From the NCBI GenBank assembly GCA_026770595.1, contig MU634382.1, positions 1 to 12,740 on the forward strand: a stretch of DNA of 12,740 nucleotides. Direction: 5' to 3'. Positions 1-7,960 of the stretch are shown here, piece after piece. How positions within the stretch are numbered: the stretch's first letter is position 1; every line of letters begins with the position of its first letter. A program made the translations under genes and the position numbers. A model generated the notes under the pieces. It saw only the letters and a list, made by a program, of their open reading frames with translations, was not told the origin of the DNA and made no database searches. Source of the stretch: Ochromonadaceae sp. CCMP2298. Taxonomy: Eukaryota; Sar; Synurophyceae; Ochromonadales; Ochromonadaceae.

Positions 1-40
1 AATGATTAAATGATTAAATGATTAAATGATTAAATGATTA
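1..40. repeat. Octanucleotide tandem repeat (AATGATTA)5
   Basis: Five perfect head-to-tail copies of the 8-base unit AATGATTA start at the first base of the window, so the array probably continues to the left. The next bases (ATAATACT) look like one decayed unit. It is a simple AT-rich satellite and I see no coding role. Confidence 0.9.
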
Positions 41-288
41 ATAATACTATTGCGGGTTTTGAAAGAGACTTCATACAAAAGCATCGTGGAGTGCAGGGTT
101 TTATGGTTCCGCGTTGGGGGCCCACAGTCCCAAAAAGTGGCAGACCTGCAGCTGGTCAAAGAGCGTTGCCCCTTCTCCACTTTGGCCACCATACCACCAC
201 CTCTTGGGTAGTTGGAAGATCACCCATGCCAAGATGGCAAGGCTCACGTGTGCACACTCTTGGACCTATGCTGCTTGAGGATTGAGCA
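41..288. other. Region without a supportable gene
   Basis: An open stretch runs from 34 to the TGA at 283-285 in the same frame as the hypothetical gene that starts at 289. Its translation is Pro/Gly/Arg-rich and suggests no family, and the other forward frames are broken by stops. The shared frame across a single TGA allows the idea that 34-750 was once one reading frame, but nothing confirms it. Confidence 0.35.
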
Positions 289-821
289 ATGCCGCATGTG
301 CTCCTCGCGAATGCTCATGCGCTTATCTCAGATGCACCTCCCTCGCGCGACAACTTGCAGGCTCTATTCGCGCGACTTAGCCTACGGCTAGACGCGCCAG
401 CACACCTGCACTATTTCGCCACCCGCGTCACCGGTGACGCAGATCTAGTGGAACTCTTGAACAGTATAAAGGTGGGCTGCAGACCTCGAGTGCAGCGATT
501 CTTCTCTAGCTACCGTGAGCAGCTAGAGCGCGCATTGCTTGGTGACCCGCCGCTCACCAAGCCACTGAATTGTGAGGTCGTATTCAGTTTTGCCCAGAGT
601 GATGAGGACGGCACTGCACCATGTGTTAGAGGAGGGCGCAAAAGGCCGCATCCGCACTGGATGAAAGACCTGGGGCTGCAGTCCTCTGACAGTGAGTGTG
701 ATGCTGCCGCAGGTGCAGAGTTTGGCCGCCGATACACTCTGGCAGATCAGGTAATGAAGCAAGCAAGTTGTATTTATTTATTTATTCATTCATTTATTTA
801 TTTATTCATTCATTCATTCAT

Positions 822-896
<75 letters not shown>

Positions 897-1798
897 TTCA
901 TTCATTCATTCATTCATTCATTCGTTCATTCATTCATTCATTCATTCATTTATTCATTCATTTATTCATTCATTTATTCATTTATTTATTTATTCATTTA
1001 TTCATTTATTCAATACCGTCGACAGGGAACTGGGTCGAGCGCAGCCAACAAACGTGCAATGCACCAGGAACCGTTTCCGCTGATTGGCTGTCCAATTACA
1101 TCCGCCAAAGGCACCCGCTCTTATGACGAAGAATTTGACTTGCCGGGCGAGGATCTGGACAGAGGTGGAAACGAGTACTCGTACCCTGGAGACGCTTGTT
1201 CAAATGATCCTGGCCATATAATACGTGCACTGAGGATAGAAGATAATGTGCGCGAAGGAAGTTGGGCGCGTCCGCAAATGAACAGGCAGAGAGAACGATC
1301 CACTTATCAGGCGGCGACGCCCTCCCCGTCTGCAGAGGTGATAAACCCACTAACATCCTCAAGATGTAAGCGTGTGTTTGTGAGGTTTTCAGTTGAATAA
1401 TTGCTTCTTCCCGATTTATTTTTCACTCGCAGGACATATGGCAGGGTGTGGCTCCCTTGTTCCATCTGGTCAAGGACATACGCCGCGTTTCACGTTCGGA
1501 AAACCTGGCGATCTCGAGATCTGAGTATCCGGAAATGCGTAAGTTACTGCGAGAGTATCGGGCACACATGACTCCATGCCGGGCAATCACCAGCGAGAAT
1601 TCCCCAGGGTGGTGGCTCACATTAGCAAACCTCTCGGAAAGACACCCCGACAGTATAGTGCGTCAGTTACTCTGTGCAATATTGGACCCCGCTACTCATA
1701 ACTCAATACTCAAGGCACGCGTCGGACGCCCCACCTGCTACTCAATACTCAAAGCTCAATACTCAATACTATCTTTTCTGGTATACTCAATACTATAG
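289..1798 (+). CDS. Hypothetical protein, three-exon model, possibly a decayed transposon gene
   Basis: I do not recognise this product, and the model rests on splice sites and frame only. Exons 289-750, 1026-1379 and 1433-1798 join in phase 0 to give 393 residues. The donors are CAG|GTAATG and TTT|GTGAGG, and the acceptors GACAG and CGCAG. Exon 1 is fairly basic and soluble. Exon 2 is rich in Ser, Arg and acidic residues. Exon 3 has a segment (about 1605-1705) with a WW pair, then a Pro, a leucine-rich stretch and a PAT tripeptide. That spacing faintly recalls the WW...P...LxIPATS block of hAT transposase C-termini, but the ERxFS part is missing. The last 30 or so residues are translated CTCAATACT repeat, so the true 3' end is probably different. 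A TGA at 283-285 closes the frame upstream. It could be a pseudogene or wrongly joined exons. Confidence 0.3.
771..1012. repeat. TTTA/TTCA tetranucleotide microsatellite
   Basis: About 240 bases consist solely of TTTA units with blocks of TTCA and one TTCG. The blocks are ordered (runs of TTTA, then TTCA, then mixed), as expected from slippage of a mutated unit. Units of four bases give a stop-free forward frame rich in Phe, Ile, Tyr, Leu, His and Ser. That apparent membrane protein is an artefact of the repeat. The array fills most of the proposed intron 751-1025. Confidence 0.95.
1694..1797. repeat. Degenerate CTCAATACT direct repeats
   Basis: The 9-base word CTCAATACT occurs several times, separated by short variable stretches (around 1702, 1741, 1755, 1761 and 1786). 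It looks like a degenerate short tandem repeat and overlaps the end of the proposed exon 3 of the hypothetical gene. Confidence 0.7.
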
Positions 1799-1956
1799 TG
1801 TCCAGAGATCTATCCGAGCGGCCGGGCGCGGCCAGCGAGAGCTTCGAGCCCCCATTCCCAGGGTCCGACTTGACCTCCGGCTTGCTCATTTGTGCTGTGT
1901 AGAAAGGGGTGTTGAGCCTTCTTGGACTTGATATATTGAGCTTTATCTCTATATCT

Positions 1957-1970
1957 CTAACCCTAACCCT
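1957..1970. repeat. Short interstitial telomere-like tract
   Basis: Fourteen bases read CTAACCCTAACCCT, a little over two CCCTAA units. The flanks are unique sequence on both sides, so this is not a chromosome end. A tract this short can arise by chance or from break repair. Confidence 0.5.
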
Positions 1971-2109
1971 CCTCTGACTCTGGGAGTCTCTAGGTCGATC
2001 TGCTTGCGCTCTGTGTACTGTGGCTCTGGCACTCTACGGCTCTCTCTCGCGAGTGGAGAGATCCTGAGACACTTGTTTTTTCGGTGGCTGGGGAAAAGAA
2101 CAAAAGTGG

Positions 2110-2149
2110 CTGGGGTTTTGAAAAACTTGGCCGAGGATCAAAACCCCAG
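2110..2149. repeat. 11-bp perfect inverted repeat
   Basis: CTGGGGTTTTG (2110-2120) is followed after 18 bases by its exact reverse complement (2139-2149). It lies 110 bp before the TMEM18 start codon. It could be a 5' UTR or promoter hairpin, or the remnant of a small fold-back element. Confidence 0.6.
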
Positions 2150-2259
2150 AACTCCAAAAAAGTCAAAAAGGTTTGTGGGGATGTCGTGCGATTCAACAGT
2201 TCCATGGGCGGCACTCCCCATGATTCATAATCAGCCGATCGTTGCACCGTAATCACAGC

Positions 2260-2933
2260 ATGAAGGAATCAGGCGACGAGTACGCAGCAGGCGACGAGAG
2301 CGCAGGCGCAGAGGGCGAGTCCGACATGAGCTTCGGCGACTTTATGCTCGACATCGAGAAGAACGTGTTCGACTTCGTCAAGGAATCATCCAAGGCGCCT
2401 GGAACAGCTTGGGAGCATTGGCAGGCGTTCTCTAGTGCGATTGATTGGGCAGAAACCTGGATCCGTTGCCTGCTCGGCCTTCATGTCGCACTCTTCCTCT
2501 TGGTCCTCCTCACGCGGAATCACGTAAACGCCCAGACCGCACTCTTCCTCCTCATTTGCCTACTAGTATTCGCGGCAGAGAGGCTGAACTCGTACTGTGC
2601 CGTAAACTGGCCACTCTTCGCAAAGCAAAACTACTTTGACGCGCACGGAGTATTCGCAAGCACCATGTTCGCCGGGCCGCTTCTGATCATCCTCCTCATC
2701 CAGCTGGTAGGAAAGATCGCTAAAGGGCCGCCTTTCATGCACACATGCTGACACATTAACATCCTGGCCCCCACCCACCCTCCCATCTACCTCCCTCTAT
2801 CCTCCCCCCCCCTCCCCCACTTATACAGATAAATTTTCTGAGGCTCGCTGCGACACAGCTGATCAAGGTGAAGAGGATGGAGCTGAAGAAGACGCGGCGG
2901 GAAGACCGGGCTGCGAAAGACAAAGCGGAGTAG
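2260..2933 (+). CDS. TMEM18: TMEM18-family transmembrane protein, two exons
   Basis: Exon 1 is 2260-2706 and exon 2 is 2829-2933, joined in phase 0 to give 183 residues. The intron (2707-2828) has a GTAGG donor, a very C-rich tract and a TACAG acceptor. The first in-frame ATG is at 2260. The family signature is clear: hydrophobic segments near residues 69-85, 91-108 and 131-150, the TRN and AERLN motifs between them (residues 85-87 and 106-110), then a QNYFD motif (residues 123-127) that matches the QQYFD-type motif of animal TMEM18. Splicing restores a continuous hydrophobic segment followed by INFLRL and a Lys/Arg-rich tail. Animal TMEM18 is a small nuclear-envelope protein of about 140 residues whose basic C-terminus is reported to bind DNA. 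Here an acidic N-terminal extension of about 45 residues is added. The family is near certain; the function in this organism is inferred. Confidence 0.9.
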
Positions 2934-2968
2934 TATAAGCCCTATTGTAGTGCCGCTCCCTTACACGC

Positions 2969-2989
2969 GCTAGCTAGCTAGCTAGCTAG
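2969..2989. repeat. (GCTA)5 self-complementary repeat between convergent genes
   Basis: Five perfect GCTA units plus one G lie between two stop codons that face each other (2933 on plus, 3014 on minus). Because CTAG is palindromic, the tract can fold back on either strand. It may sit in both 3' UTRs. Confidence 0.85.
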
Positions 2990-3013
2990 GAGCATACGAA
3001 CTACTGTATTATT

Positions 3014-5908
3014 CTACACAACGATATTCAATATTTTACCAGGAACGAAAATCAACTTTTTTATCTCCTTCTCCTCTGTGAACTTGGCGACGCTGGGTTG
3101 TTCCAGAGCTGCTGCTAGGACCTTCTCCTCGCTGGTGTCTGGTGCCACATCGAGCTTTCCTCTGAACTTCCCGTTGACTTGGATGGCGACCGTGACGACA
3201 CTGTCGACGCACAGCTCTTCGTCGTACGTGGGCCACGCGGCGTATGCCAAGGACTTCTTATGCCCCAGCATCTGCCAGCACTCTTCCGCCACGTGCGGTG
3301 CGAAAGGGGACAGCAGCAGCACGAGTGCCTCCACCGCCTCCCTGGGCAGAGGCTCGTCCTTCATGGCCGCGAGGCTATTTGAGAAAATCATGAGATTGGA
3401 GATGGCTGTGTTGAAGGCGAGGCGGTCGACGTCCCCCGTGACCTTCTTGATGGTCTTGTGCATGTCCTTCAGCATGTCTCCCTGTGCGCCCTTGTTCGTC
3501 ATGGGGCTTCTGACGAGGTTGAAGACGCGGTCGCGGAAGCGCACGACGCCTGTGATCTGGTTGGTCTGCCAAGGCTTCACTGCCTCCAGAGGGCCCATGA
3601 ACATCTCATAGAGCTTAAGAGGGGGTGAGGGGGTGTGGAAGGGGTGAGGGGGGACACGAACAGTCAGCAAGGTAGACAATGCGTGGCAGTGAGAGAGGTG
3701 CGCCACTTACCCGCAACGCGTCTGCGCCGAACTCATTCACGATGTCGTCTGGGTTGATCACGTTCCCCCTGCTCTTCGACATCTTCTCCCCGTCGCCACC
3801 CAGGATCATGCCCTGGTGCACGAGCTTGACGAATGGCTCGGGATGGTCCACCACACCTATATCGAAGAGCACCTTGTGCCAGAAGCGCGCGTAGAGCAGG
3901 TGCAGCACTGCGTGCTCTTGGCCGCCCACGTACAGGTCCACAGGTAGCCACGAGGCCGCCTCCGGGCTCATAATGCTCTTCTCGTTGCCTGGGTCTGTGA
4001 AGCGCAGGTAGTACCAGCAGCTGCCCGCCCACTGGGGCATCGTGTTCGTCTCCCTGGCGAACCACTCCCCATCCCGTTGGAAGAAGCGCCAGTCCTTGGC
4101 ACGCGCCAAGCAGCCCATAGGATCGTCGCCCGGCTGGAAGTTGTCCATCTCCGGCAGCTTCAGCGGCAGCTCGGACTCGGGCACGGGAATGGGCGTGTCG
4201 AAGTCGATGCTGTGCGCGTCTCCCAACGCCGGGTTGCCGCTGCCATCTGCGGTCAGCATCTTCACGGGGAAGTAGATGGGGATCGGCTCGCCCCAATACC
4301 TCTGTCGCGAAAAGACCCAGTCACGCAACTTGTACGTTATCTGCGTTCTGCCCATCTGCAGCTGCTCCAGCTTGCTGATCACTACGGCCTGGGCATCGCC
4401 CGAAGAGATGCCGTCCAGGTCCGCCCCGCTATTCACCACCACGCCCATCTGCGTGTAGGGCAGCTCCACCTCCTCCTTCGGGTTGGCCACGACTTGCTTG
4501 ATCTCCAGATCGAACAGCGTCGCGAACTCGAAGTCGCGTTCGTCGTGCGCGGGGACCGCCATTACCGAGCCGGTGCCGTACCCAGCAAGCACATAGTCGG
4601 CCGTCCATACGGGCACCATCGCCCCAGTCAGCGGGTGGCGCGCCATGCTGCCCAGCGCCACTCCCGTCTTGCCGCGCTCTTTGCCTACAGAGGTGCGCTC
4701 GAGATCGCTCTTGCCCGCGATCCTCTGCTTGTAGGCGCGCACCTCCTCCCGCTGCGCATCCGTAGTAAGCTCGTCCACTAGGGGGTTCTCGGGGGCAATC
4801 ACCAGGTAAGTGACGCCCATCAGCGTGTCTGGCCTAGTCGTGAACACCTTGATGCTCTGCCCAGACTCAGCTAGGAAGTCGATCTCCGCGCCGATAGACT
4901 TGCCGATCCACTGCTTCTGCGCCGTCATGGTGCCGTCTGGCCACTGTAGGCCCTCCAGGCCCTCCTCCAGCTGGTCCGCGTACTGAGTGATCTTTAATAC
5001 CCACTGACGCAGAGGCTGACGCACCACGGGGTGGTTTCCTCGCTCAGAGAGGCCGTTGATGATTTCCTCGTTGGCCAGCACGGTGCCTGTACAGTGAGAT
5101 CGTGAGATAGGACGCAGGGTGAGTGTCGAGAGAGCAACGCATCGCCTACATATTACACGTGTCATGTGCGCCCCTTACCTAGTGCGGGGCACCAATTCAC
5201 GCTCACTCCACTCTGAGAGGCTAGACCGTTCTTGAAGAGTTGGAGGAATATCCACTGCGTCCACTTCACGTAGTTGTCCTCAGTGGTGGCCAACTCGCGA
5301 GCCCTGCATGGAGGGGGGTGGAGGGGGGCGGTGTCTCTGTCAACAGGATACGGGCGGAAACGCACAAAGAGGAAGCAGCGATCTTACCAGTCGTAACTGA
5401 ACCCTAACGACTTGAGTTGGCGCTTGAACGTGGCGATGTTCTCGTACGTCGTCACTGCAGGGTGCGTGCCCGTGTTGATCGCGTGCTGCTCCGCCGGCAG
5501 GCCGAAAGCGTCCCAGCCCATGGGATGCAGCACGTCGAAGTCCAGCATACGCCAGTAGCGGGCCATAATATCCGTAGCTGTGTATCCCTCCGGGTGACCT
5601 ACGTGCAGTCCAGCGCCGGACGGATAGGGGAACATGTCCAAGACGTACTTCTTCTTGTGGCCAGGCCGCCGCCTCGTCGCGAAGGTGGCATGCTCATCCC
5701 AGTACTTCTGCCACTTCTGCTCCACCTCGAGGTGGTTATACGTTGCTACAGTTGATCTCAGTCGCGATGCGAATCTAGGCTGAGCAAGAGATCTGCTGCT
5801 GTGAATCTTCCCGAATGCCGACCGCAGACCGAGGACTTGCGTCTTGTGGAGGCAAGCCAGCATGGCACACACGAAGAGAACTGCAGCACGCGGGGTGCAG
5901 ATGCCCAT
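3014..5908 (-). CDS. Leucyl-tRNA synthetase, bacterial type, organelle-targeted, four exons
   Basis: Exons on the minus strand are 5908-5388, 5303-5179, 5086-3711 and 3613-3014, giving 873 residues. The introns (84, 92 and 97 bp) all have GTAAG donors and AG acceptors. The enzyme charges tRNA-Leu with leucine. The class I signatures are present: HVGH at residues 102-105 (HIGH motif) and KMSKS at 650-654. The CP1 editing domain has TTRPDT at 298-303 and [13 protein letters not shown] at 392-404. The synthetic core resumes at [15 protein letters not shown] (471-485), and exon 4 holds the complete anticodon-binding and C-terminal domains. The layout is that of bacterial LeuRS (about 860 residues), so this is the organellar enzyme. 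The start at 5908 gives a hydrophobic signal-like stretch (residues 8-20), then RSAF at 29-32 and a Ser/Arg-rich segment, consistent with plastid import across extra membranes. The frame is open further upstream but has no earlier ATG before 5977. Dual plastid/mitochondrial use is possible. Confidence 0.96.
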
Positions 5909-6346
5909 ACTCGTGATCAGAAGCCCTGGCGAGAGGATGCGAACACCTTTCCGCTTGTCCTCGAGATCGATATGCAACCCAAGAGGTAGAAAGGTAGAAG
6001 GAGATTTTTACATGTGATCACCACATGGATGGTGGGGGTCCGAAAAAAGGGTGTGAAACGACGTTTTTTTCTTATTTTTCGACGGCGGGCGGGTGTAAAA
6101 TCGGACTAAAAAAAATCAGCAATAAAGTTTTAACTTTACTGATAAACTGATAAATAGCCAGAGAAGCCGAGAGGTATGAAGCGTAGAAGGGAAGTCCGAA
6201 AAGCCAACAGACACGTAAGTACTGGAGTTCGATAAGAAGATAAATTTAATTAGCATGCAAAATCTTCTTTACTGTATCACGTCAACCATTGACAGTGAAA
6301 AAAGTCCAAAACTATACGGTAGTCTCAATGCAGCACGGAATACTGC
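5909..6346. promoter_or_regulatory. Intergenic region: LeuRS promoter side and 3' flank of the upstream gene
   Basis: Both flanking genes read leftward, so this gap holds the 3' end of the unknown plastid gene and the promoter of LeuRS. Read on the minus strand it has two similar pyrimidine-rich words, TTTTACACCC (within 6081-6100) and TTTCACACCC (within 6040-6060). A bulged hairpin sits at 6115-6143 (arms built on ATCAG...TAAAGTT and AACTTTA...CTGAT). A T/A-rich stretch around 6240-6255 could belong to the 3' end of the upstream gene. I see no gene here. Confidence 0.4.
6115..6143. repeat. Imperfect hairpin
   Basis: TAAAGTT (6123-6129) and AACTTTA (6132-6138) are reverse complements separated by two bases. 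The stem is extended by ATCAG (6115-6119) against CTGAT (6139-6143), with a three-base bulge on the left arm. It lies downstream of the 378-residue plastid gene, so it could act in 3' end formation; this is inferred from position only. Confidence 0.5.
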
Positions 6347-7572
6347 TTATGCCTTCTTCAGGAAATCGCTGAACAGGGTCTCTGCGGCGAGCTTGTCGGC
6401 GGCGGACATGACGGACAGCTTCTCGGAGAACTCCTGCGACTTCTTCCACATGTCGAGGCCGTTCTTGCCGTGCTGCTCGATGATGGAGGCCTCCATGTAG
6501 CCCACGGGGTCGGACTTGTAGGCAGCCTGGCGCATCATCATATCCTCCAGGCTCTTGCCGTACTTGGCCTCGAACAGCTCCGCGGCGGAGGGCTCGCTGT
6601 GCTCCTCGTCGTGTCCGTGGTGCTCCTCCTCCTTCACGGCGAGCAGGCTAACCATGTCGTCCACCTCGGCGGTCATCTTGGCGTTGTAGGTCGCCAACTC
6701 CGCAGGGCTCTTGGGGATATCCGCGAGCTTTGCGGCCAGGGCCCTGTAGTGGGCCTTGGACTTGTCGTCGGGGAAGTCGCTGTTGGCGTAGACCAGGGTC
6801 TCCTGGAAGATGTTCTCCATCTTGGCCATAGTGCGCTCCTTCAACGCAGCCACAGCCTTCTTCGCCTCGGCAGCATCCAGTGTTACGCTGGAGGCAGAGT
6901 AGCCGGGCACGTTGATGTCTCCGGTGACTGCAGCGGACATCATGTCCTTCATGGTGCGGTAGGGGAAGTTCTCGCCCACCTCCAGCTTGTTCAGGGGGGT
7001 CTCCAGGTCGCGGAAGTTCAGGTAGGGGTAGAACGCCTTGAGCAAGTCGAAGTCGCTCTTGGGCAGGGTGGCCGTGGTGGGCCTGTTCTCCTTGGTGCAC
7101 ACAGAGGACCACTGCGCGATGTTGGAGTAAATCTTCAGCCACTCGCTGTCCGTCACCTTCTTCTCCTCCTCCCAGTCGAAACCCTCCAGCTTGCCCTGAA
7201 TAACCAGGTCGAGGTAGTAGCAATCATAGAGATCCTTGTAGCCCGACACGCCCGGGTAGCTGGACTCGCTGAAAATAAGGTCGCCAGTCCTCGTGCTGGC
7301 CAGTCTCTCCAGACGGAACTTCCAGTAAAAGTCGGGAGCCTCAATCGTGGCGAGGACATTTTTCTCCTGCGTGGCGGTGGACATTCTCAAGCCTGGAGAG
7401 AAGAAAATCAAGAATTCAAGACAGTTAGAGCTTTCTTCCTGCGAGGAGAGGGATGCAAAGTCCAATATTTTTTGTTCTTACCGAGGTTCGCCCTGCTGTT
7501 TACGCCCACTGGCATAAATGCCGTGGCGCAGCTGAGCACAGCCACGACAACGAGGAGGATAAGCGTGTTCAT
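6347..7572 (-). CDS. Plastid-targeted protein of unknown function, two exons
   Basis: Exon 1 is 7572-7482 and exon 2 is 7392-6347 on the minus strand, giving 378 residues. The 89-bp intron (GTAAG donor, CCAG acceptor) splits a Gly codon. Residues 1-18 form a clear signal peptide with a Leu/Val core. It ends in ATA|FMP, the Phe-at-cleavage pattern of bipartite plastid leaders in secondary algae. A short transit-like segment rich in Asn, Ser and Arg ends in LRMS (residues 32-35), so the mature chain probably starts near residue 34. I do not recognise the mature protein. It has an aromatic and acidic block at residues 50-105 (many Tyr, Trp and Phe), a largely helical, Lys/Glu/Ala-rich remainder, and a His/Glu cluster at 285-296. 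No transmembrane segment is visible after the leader. Third codon positions are nearly all C or G, stronger than in the neighbours, which suggests high expression. A photosystem-associated or stromal structural role is possible but only inferred. Confidence 0.88.
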
Positions 7573-7960
7573 CTTGATACAATAAGCCTCAAGGAAAAAG
7601 GGGGTGTCGGTGTAGGTTGTTTGTGCTGAAGTGCATGCTCCCTCAGATCATGTTGCACAAAGTAACAGGCTGCCCATGCAAAAAAAACTCGAGTTTTTGT
7701 CGACTTTTGTTGGTCTTTTCACCCCACGCCAATACAAAACTGGAGTTTGGGTTCAAAAGAGGGTAAAAAAGTCGGCAACCTCCCAACATCCTTCGCGCCC
7801 TTCCCTCCTAAACAGCTGAAGGTAACGTTATCACACTCTCACAGGTCTGGGTTGTGAAATTCTTATCCCTTGGTCGTGCCATCGCCATGGACAGCAGGCA
7901 AGCGGTGCCCTTCTCCCCTTCTTCCTCAGCAGCAACTTGTCCTCAGTCTAACGTAAAACA
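7573..7960. promoter_or_regulatory. Divergent intergenic region between the plastid gene and the protease gene
   Basis: The plastid gene starts at 7572 leftward and the protease gene near 7961 rightward, so both promoters must lie here. Visible elements are a 16-bp perfect palindrome (AAAAACTCGAGTTTTT, 7683-7698) and a CTTTTCACCCC word at 7715-7725 that resembles words upstream of LeuRS. I see no TATA box of standard form and no gene. Confidence 0.5.
7683..7698. promoter_or_regulatory. 16-bp perfect palindrome in a divergent promoter
   Basis: AAAAACTCGAGTTTTT is an uninterrupted palindrome about 115 bp from one start codon and 265 bp from the other. CTCGAG is a core of the E-box type (CANNTG variants and CTCGAG are bound by some basic helix-loop-helix factors). 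The role is inferred from position only. Confidence 0.4.

Larger units (their letters stand above)
1799..2259. promoter_or_regulatory. Intergenic region upstream of the TMEM18 gene
   Basis: No gene is supportable here. It holds a short interstitial CCCTAA telomere-like tract at 1957-1970 and an 11-bp perfect inverted repeat (CTGGGGTTTTG at 2110-2120 against 2139-2149, 18-nt spacer). The last part should contain the promoter of the gene starting at 2260, but I see no recognisable TATA box or initiator. Confidence 0.4.

Noticed and set aside
768-1400. Apparent Phe/Ile/Tyr/Leu-rich membrane protein
   Set aside because: The hydrophobic part is only the translation of the TTTA/TTCA microsatellite, which has no stops in the forward frames; codons reflect the repeat, not a protein.
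1957-1970. Chromosome end or telomere
   Set aside because: Only two and a third CCCTAA units with unique sequence on both sides.
2242-2259. Upstream TTG start for the TMEM18 gene
   Set aside because: A nuclear gene is expected to start at ATG; the first in-frame ATG is at 2260 and gives a sensible N-terminus.
3733-4781. Several long frames overlapping LeuRS exon 3 in other frames
   Set aside because: The LeuRS frame carries the conserved synthetase motifs throughout; the others are Arg/Ala/His-rich shadows of GC-rich codons.
5909-5977. N-terminal extension of LeuRS upstream of 5908
   Set aside because: The frame is open but contains no ATG. The extension is basic and charged, and would bury the signal-like hydrophobic stretch.
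6470-7585. Long open frame (about 370 codons) antisense to the plastid protein gene
   Set aside because: It is a shadow of the strongly C/G-biased third positions of the real gene. Its translation is low-complexity Leu/Val/Gly, and the real strand has a signal peptide and correct splice sites.
7887-7952. Alternative first exon of the protease starting at the ATG at 7887
   Set aside because: Splicing at the GTAAAA after it leaves phase 0, while the following exon needs phase 1, so the catalytic frame would be lost.
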